From Acetobacter oryzifermentans (GTDB lineage: Bacteria; Pseudomonadota; Alphaproteobacteria; Acetobacterales; Acetobacteraceae), in assembly GCF_001628715.1 (NCBI RefSeq), contig NZ_CP011123.1, positions 1 through 25,290 of the forward strand: DNA of 25,290 bases. The letters run 5' to 3'. Every line of letters begins with the position of its first letter. Positions within the stretch are counted from its first letter, which is position 1. Below the pieces are notes generated by a model. That model ran no database searches. It saw only the letters and a program-made list of their open reading frames with translations, and had not been told where the DNA came from. The translations under genes and the position numbers were made by a program. Of the stretch, positions 19,676 through 25,290 are shown piece by piece.

Positions 19676-20171
19676 CACGCCAACACCCGCATCCAAAACC
19701 GACATGATACGCGATCTGACAGCACAGATTGTCACGGCTTATGTCAGCAGCAATACGGTTCCCGTAGAGGCCCTCCCTGACCTTATCACGACAGTGTTTC
19801 AAGCACTCGGAAGTCTGGGACAGGTTACAACCCACACACCGGATCTGGTGCCGGCTGTTCCTGTGAAGAAATCGGTCTTTCCAGATTACATTATCTGCTT
19901 GGAAGACGGGAAAAAACTCAAGGTGCTCAAGCGGCATCTCCAGTCCGCCTATGGCATGACACCAAAACAGTATCGGGAGAAATGGGGCCTGCCTGAAAGC
20001 TACCCGATGGTGGCTCCTGACTATGCGGCCCGACGCTCTGCCCTGGCCCAGAAGACCGGACTAGGAAGGGCCGTCAAGGCGACACCGGAACTTTCGGACG
20101 TATCGGAAGGGGAAGCGCCAGTCACCCGCTTGCCAGAGAAGAAACCTGGACGCAGGCCAAAACTGGTTTGA
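19668..20171 (+). CDS. MucR/Ros-family transcriptional regulator
   Basis: A 167-residue regulator of the Ros/MucR family: IICLEDGKKLKVLKRHLQSA, TPKQYREKWGLPESYPMVAP, and YAARRSALAQKTGLGR. Ros coordinates zinc with Cys-x2-Cys/Asp-x9-His-x4-His. Here C77, D80 and H90 are present, but the last ligand position is A94/Y95, so the zinc site looks incomplete. The start at 19668 follows AGGTGG and overlaps traD, so it belongs to the traC-traD operon and probably controls mobilisation genes. The basic tail (KKPGRRPKLV) could add DNA contacts. Confidence 0.9.
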   Translation: MTDTPTPASKTDMIRDLTAQIVTAYVSSNTVPVEALPDLITTVFQALGSLGQVTTHTPDLVPAVPVKKSVFPDYIICLEDGKKLKVLKRHLQSAYGMTPKQYREKWGLPESYPMVAPDYAARRSALAQKTGLGRAVKATPELSDVSEGEAPVTRLPEKKPGRRPKLV

Positions 20172-20251
20172 AGATCGGGACCAGGAGAAATAGGACAGAA
20201 GACGGATCATATCGATCGCGACGACTGGGAAGTCTGAAAGGGGTGACTATC

Positions 20252-20659
20252 TTACGCGACGTTCCTTGGCCGACCGCCTTTAGCACCATTCCGGCGTGCA
20301 GCCGCCGCCTTTGCGGGACTGGCGGATGATCCGCCCACACGTCCCATCTGTGCCGCCATCCAGCTTCGGGAACCGTAGATACCGTGGATGAGACCTTCAA
20401 CCAGGACATCAGCATCAAGACGGGGCCAGTGAAGGCCATTCCCCAGCGGGGTGATCTCGATCTCGGCCAGATCATTCAGGGAAGCCCCCTGCAAATCCTG
20501 TAGCAGATCCACAGGCACGCTCATTTCAACTCCGTTGGAGAGCGTGACATGAAGGGCGCGGCGTGCACGGATCAACCGTGCGGAGACCGCATGAGGAACT
20601 GTTGCTCGATGAAGCGCGTCTGCTTCACGAGCAGCTTGATAGTTCATGTCATTCGCCAT
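20252..20659 (-). CDS. DUF2442-type protein (copy 2)
   Basis: 135 residues, closely matching copy 1 at 4374-4778, with about 11 substitutions and one inserted alanine in the basic tail. The start at 20659 (MANDMNYQ) overlaps the end of the DUF4160 stump. The frame continues upstream to 20713, but that is the stump read out of frame. Both copies keep intact coding frames although both partner genes are broken, which suggests the DUF2442 protein is useful or harmless alone. Confidence 0.8.
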   Translation of the reverse strand: MANDMNYQAAREADALHRATVPHAVSARLIRARRALHVTLSNGVEMSVPVDLLQDLQGASLNDLAEIEITPLGNGLHWPRLDADVLVEGLIHGIYGSRSWMAAQMGRVGGSSASPAKAAAARRNGAKGGRPRNVA

Positions 20660-20748
20660 GTATCTTTTCCCATGCTTCAGCCAGCATCTCAGCGTGGTCC
20701 TGCACGATGACAAGGGCTTCCTGTATAGCCTTATCCTTCATGCCACCT
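20649..20748 (-). pseudogene. C-terminal stump of a DUF4160-type gene (copy 2)
   Basis: MKDKAIQEALVIVQDHAE and the rest of the tail to the stop are present; directly upstream begins the terminal repeat of the Tn3-family element at 20749. This copy keeps about 15 codons more than the stump at 4768-4821. The missing 5' part is not found on the other side of the transposon. Confidence 0.55.
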
Positions 20749-20786
20749 GGGGTCGTTTGCGGGAGGGGGCGAAATCCTACGCTAAG
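20749..20786 (+). repeat. Left 38-bp terminal repeat of the Tn3-family element
   Basis: Matches the right repeat at 37 of 38 positions (G against A at position 18). The stop codon of the resolvase gene lies inside it. Confidence 0.95.
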
Positions 20787-21391
20787 CCGAGAACGCGCTT
20801 CCCATAATCCCTGAGCTCGCCCTTCGGTCCGACATATCTGTATAGAGTGACGCGCTCGATCCCGAGTTCCTTGCACAGATCGGAAACAGACGTGTCGCGC
20901 TGCGCCATGGCGGCCTGGGCGAGACGCACCTGTGCTTTGGTCAGGGCGAATTTTCGCCCTCCCTTTCGTCCGCGCGCTCTGGCTGCGGCAAGGCCAGCCA
21001 TGGTGCGCTCGCGGATCAGATCCCGCTCGAATTCGGCCAGAGTGGCAAAGATACCGAACACCATGCGGCCGGATGCGGTCGTGGTATCGATCTGAGTGCT
21101 TTTTCCGGTCAGCACACGCAGGCCGATCTTGCGGTCTGACAGATCCTTCACGGTGTTGACCAGGTGGGCGAGCGAGCGCCCGAGGCGATCGAGTTTCCAG
21201 ACCACCAGCACATCGCCGTCGCGCAAGGATTTGAGGCACGCAGCTAAGCCGGGCCGATCATCGCGGCTGCCGGAAGCAAGATCCTCATAGATGTTGTCCT
21301 GTTGGACCCCGGCGGCACGCAGGGCGTCGTGCTGGAGGTCGAGGGATTGGGAACCATCGGCTTTGGAGACGCGGGCATATCCGATCAGCAT
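20777..21391 (-). CDS. tnpR: Tn3-family resolvase
   Basis: A 204-residue serine recombinase with S9 in LIGYARVSKADGSQ, KLDRLGRSLAHLV, GRMVFGIFATLAEFERDLIR and a C-terminal helix-turn-helix (SVSDLCKELGIERVTLYRYV). It resolves cointegrates at res, which should lie in the gap to tnpA. I chose the ATG at 21391 because MLIGYARVS is the normal start; the open frame further upstream lies in the res region. It appears intact. Confidence 0.93.
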   Translation of the reverse strand: MLIGYARVSKADGSQSLDLQHDALRAAGVQQDNIYEDLASGSRDDRPGLAACLKSLRDGDVLVVWKLDRLGRSLAHLVNTVKDLSDRKIGLRVLTGKSTQIDTTTASGRMVFGIFATLAEFERDLIRERTMAGLAAARARGRKGGRKFALTKAQVRLAQAAMAQRDTSVSDLCKELGIERVTLYRYVGPKGELRDYGKRVLGLA

Positions 21392-21516
21392 GTTTCTTAA
21401 ACGTTGGTTTGAGGCGGCGCGCCGGCCGCGAATGTTTTGTTGGCTGGAAATGTATCTCAACCAGCTTCATAAACAAAGCATCTTGAACATTGTCTGATTT
21501 TGAAAAAGGAACACAG
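21392..21516. promoter_or_regulatory. Probable res site and divergent tnpR/tnpA promoters
   Basis: The 125 bases between divergent tnpR and tnpA are where Tn3-type elements keep res (three resolvase sub-sites) and both promoters. I see AT-rich patches (AATGTTTTGTTGG, AACAAAGCATCTTGAACATT) but did not delimit sub-sites. Confidence 0.5.
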
Positions 21517-24402
21517 ATGCCGCGTCGCGTCACTCTAACCGATCGGCAGAAGAACGCGCTGTTGCGCATGCCGACCTCGCAGGCGGATTTGCTGAAGCAT
21601 TATACTCTGAGCGATGAAGATTTCGGCCACATCAGGCAACGCCGGCGTGCTCACAACAGGTTTGGCTTCGCCTTGCAACTGTGCGTCCTGCGCTATCCTG
21701 GCCGGGTGCTGGCTCCGGGTGAACTGATACCGGTCGAGGTGGTCGAGTTCATCGGAGCGCAACTCGGCCTCAACGCCGATGATCTCGTCGACTATGCCAC
21801 CCGCGAAGAGACGCGGCACGAGCATCTTGCCGAGTTGCGGGCGCTCTATGGGTTCCGCACCTTCTCCGGACGTGGAGCACGCGAGCTGAAGGACTGGCTG
21901 TTCCGGGAAGCCGAACTGGCGGTGTCGAACGAGGACATTGCCCGTCGCTTCGTGGCCGAGTGCCGACGCACCCGCATCGTTCTTCCCGCGACATCCACGA
22001 TCGAACGGCTTTGCGCTACGGCTCTGGTCGATGCTGAGCGGCAAATCGAGACGCGGATTGCCGGTCGGTTGTCCATACCGATCCGGGAACAGTTACTGGC
22101 ATTGCTCGAGGAGACGGTTGACGATCGGGTGACGCGCTTTGTGTGGATGCGTCAGTTCGAGCCTGGCTCGAACTCGGCGGCGGCCAACCGGCTGCTCGAT
22201 CGGTTGGAATACCTGCAACGTGTCGATCTTCCCGAGGATCTGCTGGCCGGTGTTCCCGCCCATCGGGTGACACGTCTGCGCAGGCAGGGCGAGCGGTATT
22301 ATGCCGACGGCATGCGCGATCTCCCAGAGGACAGGCGGCTTGCGATTCTGGCCGTCTGCGCATCGGAATGGCAGGCGATGCTTGCCGATGCCGTGGTCGA
22401 AACCCACGACCGGATCGTTGGCAAGCTCTACCGAGCCTCCGAGTGTATTTGCCAGGCCAAGGTTGTCGACGAAGCGAACGCGGTGCGCGACACCCTCAAA
22501 TCCTTCGCTGAAATTGGCGGAGCCCTGGTCGACGCACAGGATGATGGTCAGCCGCTGGACGACGTCATCGCGAGCGGATCAGGGTGGGACAGTTTCAAGA
22601 CCCTTGTTGCAATGGCAACCCGGCTGACCGCCATCATGGTGGATGATCCTCTCAATCATGTAATCGACGGTTATCATCGTTTCCGTCGGTACGCTCCGCG
22701 TATGTTGCGCCTGCTTGATCTGCGGGCTGCGCCCGTCGCGCTCCCGCTTCTGGAAGCGGTGACGGCCCTTCGCGCCGGTTTGAACGATGCCGCGCTGACC
22801 GGCTTCCTTCGGCCCAGCTCGAAATGGCATCGTCATCTTCGTGCCCAGGCGGCCGGCGATACTCGCCTCTGGGAGATCGCGGTGCTGTTCCATCTGCGCG
22901 ACGCTTTCCGCTCCGGCGATATCTGGCTGGCCAGATCCCGGCGCTATGGCGATCTGAAGCATGCGCTCGTGCCGGCGCAAGCTGTGTCGAAAAGCGGCCG
23001 TCTCGCCGTGCCATTGCGGCCGGAGGAATGGCTGGCGGATCGGCAAGCTCGCCTCGATATCCGGTTGCGCGAGCTTGGCCGCGCTGCTCGCGCGGGCACG
23101 ATTCCCGGCGGGTCCATCGAAAACGGCGTCCTGCATATCGAGAAGCTCGAAGCCGTCGCGCCGTCCGGCGCCTAGGATATGGTGCTCGATCTCTACAAGG
23201 AGATCCCGCCCACGCGCATCACCGACCTTTTGTTGGAAGTGGATGCTGCGACCGGCTTCTGCGAGGCCTTTACCCACCTGCGCACGGGAGCGCCCTGCGC
23301 CGATCAGATCGGGCTAATGAACGTCATCCTCGCAGAGGGGATCAATCTCGGCTTACGCAAGATGGCGGACGCCACCAACACCCACACCTTCTGGGAGTTG
23401 ATCCGCATTGGACGATGGCATGTCGAGGGCGAAGCCTATGACCGGGCGCTGGCCATGGTGGTCGAGGCGCAGGCGGCGCTACCCATGGCCCAATTCTGGG
23501 GCATGGGCACTTCAGCATCGAGCGACGGGCAATTCTTCGCGGCGACCGAGCAAGGCGAGGCCATGAACCTGGTCAACGCGAAATACGGCAATATGCCGGG
23601 CTTGAAGGCTTACAGCCATGTCTCCGACCAATATGCGCCGCTCGCGACCCAGGTGATCCCCGCGACGGCAAGCGAAGCGCCCTATATCCTCGACGGCTTG
23701 CTCATGAACGATGCTGGCCGTCATATCCGCGAGCAGTTCGCCGACACAGGCGGCTTCACCGATCACGTCTTTGCCGCATGCACCATTCTCGGCTACCGCT
23801 TCGCCCCGCGTATCCGTGACCTGCCGTCCAAGCGGCTCTATGCGTTCAATCCATCGGCTACGCCGGCGCACTTGCGGGCCTTGATCGGTGGGAAGATTAA
23901 TCAGGCCATGATCGAGCGCAACTGGCCCGACATCCTGCGCATCGCCGCGACCATCGCGGCTGGGAGCGTCGCGCCCAGCCAGATTCTGCGCAAGCTCGCC
24001 TCCTATCCGAGGCAGAACGAACTTGCCACGGCTCTGCGCGAGGTCGGCCGCGTCGAGCGCACGTTGTTCATGATCGACTGGATTCTGGATGCCGATCTGC
24101 AACGCCGCGCCCAGATCGGTCTCAACAAGGGTGAAGCGCATCATGCGCTGAAGCGGGCCATCAGCTTCCATCGCCGGGGCGAAATCCGCGACCGGTCCGC
24201 CGAAGGACAGCACTACCGGATCGCCGGCATGAACCTGCTCGCCGCGATCATTATCTTCTGGAACACTATGAAGCTCGGCGAAGTCGTCGCCAGCCAGAAA
24301 CGCGACGGAAAGCTGCTATCGCCCGATCTGCTGGCCCATGTCTCACCGCTGGGATGGGAGCACATCAATCTCACAGGAGAATATCGTTGGCCAAAGCCTT
24401 AG
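21517..24402 (+). pseudogene. tnpA: Tn3-family transposase gene interrupted by an amber stop
   Basis: Starts MPRRVTLTDRQKNALLRMPT at the ATG at 21517 (AAAGGA upstream). The reading is open to PSGA, then TAG at 23173-23175, then DMVLDLYKEIPPTRITDLLL continues in the same frame to 24402. In relatives the position is glutamine (CAG), so a single C-to-T change explains it. A full protein would be about 961 residues. The N-terminal piece (552 residues) recognises the ends; the DDE catalytic half (SSDGQFF, YILDGLL, NLLAAIIIFWN) lies after the stop. Transposition would need amber suppression, complementation, or independent translation from the ATG at 23179. Confidence 0.88.
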
Positions 24403-24435
24403 CGTAGGATTTCGCCCTCTCCCGCAAACGACCCC
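24398..24435 (-). repeat. Right 38-bp terminal repeat of the Tn3-family element
   Basis: Inverted copy of 20749-20786 with one mismatch; the tnpA stop codon overlaps its inner edge. Confidence 0.95.
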
Positions 24436-24437
24436 TG

Positions 24438-24779
24438 TCTGGCTATATTCGGGACGCTGTTTTGAGACAGTCCAAAAGTGACCGCAAGCTGGTCAACATG
24501 GACGATAAGCTGGTGTATCTCGGTCAAGAGATGAGGGTGGTGACTGATCTGCTGAATGACCTTGACCGTAAGGTTTCTGGCAAACCCACAATGCCGGAAA
24601 CAACCAGCTCTGAGGAGGATGGTGGCATCCCAGACGAGCTGATGGGGATAGTGCTGGAAATCCTGCTACTGACACGCGCGAATTCAGATAGGCAGGATAT
24701 CCGTATGGCGCAGGGATCGGTTGAATATGCCGGATTGCCGGTGTGGGAAGGCAAGAAGCGCTCCCTAAAAACCGGATAA
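24438..24779 (+). pseudogene. Mobilisation-type protein gene, 5' end removed by the transposon
   Basis: The frame is open from the transposon edge and reads SGYIRDAVLRQSKSDRKLV, then a coiled-coil-like LVYLGQEMRVVTDLLNDLDR, and ends VEYAGLPVWEGKKRSLKTG. 'SGYIRDAVL' is the usual end of a ribbon-helix-helix DNA-binding domain, so the first strand and helix are probably what was lost. A new start could be TTG at 24462 or ATG at 24498, giving a shortened protein. MobC-like relaxosome proteins have this layout, but the identification is tentative. Confidence 0.5.
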
Positions 24780-24828
24780 TCTGAACTTCATCTCAACACA
24801 TAAGGGGCGCGGCGCGTACGAATATCGT

Positions 24829-25215
24829 TCAAACAGCTTCGATAGGACCCGGATAAGCCTGCACGAGAGGATCATGGGTCAGCAGAAGCAGTCCTTCCAC
24901 CATCGCCTGAGCCACAAGGATACGATCAAAAGGATCCCGATGCACATCTGGCAATTGCCCTACTGCCAGAGCATGCTGGCTGGTGATCGGTAACTCCTCA
25001 TAGCCATTTTCGATCAGACCGCGCCGCAGAAGATGGGGATCGACCTGGAAGTCTGCACGCCCCAATCCGACCTTGATGGTGACTTCCCATAAACTGGCAG
25101 CACTGAAAACCAGAACATTATTCTGGTCGTCAATCAGGGTTCTCGCACGCTCTGACAGTTTATCAGGCTCTCCTGCGGCCCAGAGAAGCAGATGGGTATC
25201 CAGAAGCAGCTTCAT
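24829..25215 (-). CDS. vapC: PIN-domain toxin, VapC type
   Basis: A 128-residue PIN-domain ribonuclease with D6 in MKLLLDTHLLLW, E44 in SAASLWEVTIK, D97 in HRDPFDRILVAQA and D115 in LLTHDPLV. 'DTHxLLW' and 'DPFDRxLxAQA' mark the VapC branch usually paired with Phd/YefM-type antitoxins. It overlaps the antitoxin stop by four bases. Its antitoxin runs off the right edge and, if the molecule is circular, continues at the left edge of the window. Confidence 0.92.
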   Translation of the reverse strand: MKLLLDTHLLLWAAGEPDKLSERARTLIDDQNNVLVFSAASLWEVTIKVGLGRADFQVDPHLLRRGLIENGYEELPITSQHALAVGQLPDVHRDPFDRILVAQAMVEGLLLLTHDPLVQAYPGPIEAV

Positions 25216-25290
25216 GCCGAACCATCGAACAGAGAAATGATGTCCTCCTGTCCCATGCGATCAAAATCCTCTGGCACCCCGGATTTTCCC
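25212..25290 (-). CDS. Phd/YefM-family antitoxin, C-terminal part, cut by the window edge
   Basis: The last 25 codons read GKSGVPEDFDRMGQEDIISL followed by FDGSA and the stop. This is the toxin-binding tail of antitoxins that pair with DTHLLLW-type VapC ('VPEDFD...EI..LF'). The start is outside the window on a linear map, but the left edge (1-168) holds a matching N-terminal part on the same strand, with RRLGFLT directly before the join. Residue spacing across the join is what the family requires, apart from one extra base. Confidence 0.85.
   Translation of the reverse strand, partial: GKSGVPEDFDRMGQEDIISLFDGSA

Larger units (their letters stand above)
20749..24435. mobile_element. Tn3-family transposon, about 3.7 kb
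   Basis: Bounded by 38-bp inverted repeats beginning GGGGTCGTTTGCGGGAG (20749-20786 and, inverted, 24398-24435) with a single mismatch. These resemble the Tn5393/Tn163 branch. It contains only a divergent resolvase and transposase and no cargo genes. The 5-base flanks (CACCT left, TGTCT right) do not match, so the element is not a simple insertion here; genes at both edges are cut. Confidence 0.93.

Noticed and set aside
22579..24213. Minus-strand frames opposite tnpA
   Set aside because: Antisense shadows of a well-recognised transposase.

Overview
This window looks like a small mobilisable plasmid of an acetic acid bacterium (Acetobacter/Gluconobacter/Komagataeibacter type). The grounds are the RPA-family initiator with iterons, the MobQ/Ti-type TraA-TraC-TraD mobilisation set, the AIDA-repeat/Hint surface-type protein, and the IS5- and Tn3-family elements. 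Genus is inference; no rRNA or chromosomal marker is present. The two window edges appear to be two halves of one Phd-family antitoxin gene whose toxin lies just inside the right edge. The window is therefore probably a whole circular replicon cut open inside that gene, with one extra base at the join.

Layout. 1-6770 is a belt of toxin-antitoxin (TA) loci and their wreckage: the 5' part of the edge antitoxin, a decayed MazE-like antitoxin, AbrB-Doc, YefM-YoeB copy 1, a VbhA-like orphan antitoxin inside a small inverted-repeat element, two unknown genes (one secreted), DUF2442 with a DUF4160 stump, FitA-FitB (VapBC) and BrnT-BrnA. 6770-7640 is the origin region: a cluster of GC-rich three-base-loop hairpins, a consensus DnaA box, 12-bp phased repeats and seven iterons running into repA. 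7561-9658 is repA plus a ParA/ribbon-helix-helix partition cassette with TATAC-rich repeats. 9661-11034 holds two serine recombinases. 11251-13677 is a large AIDA-repeat/Hint protein. 13746-15050 is an IS5-family element that cuts off a DUF6118 gene. 15028-20171 is the mobilisation block: YefM-YoeB copy 2, the relaxase-helicase, oriT, TraC, TraD and a MucR-type regulator. 20252-20748 is a second DUF2442/DUF4160 stump, abutting a Tn3-family transposon (20749-24435) whose tnpA carries an amber stop. 24438-25290 holds a truncated mobilisation-type gene and the edge VapC toxin.

How it works together. RepA binds the iterons and, with DnaA, should open the AT-rich stretch beside them. ParA and the small DNA-binding protein would segregate copies. 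The relaxase would nick oriT next to its own start, so the plasmid could be mobilised; no type IV secretion genes are present, so it would depend on a helper. About ten TA loci, intact or broken, would make loss of the plasmid costly. Two blocks occur twice in the same orientation: relaxase tail-yefM-yoeB-DUF6118, and DUF2442-DUF4160 stump. This shows the plasmid was assembled by repeated recombination, with IS and Tn ends at several gene breaks.
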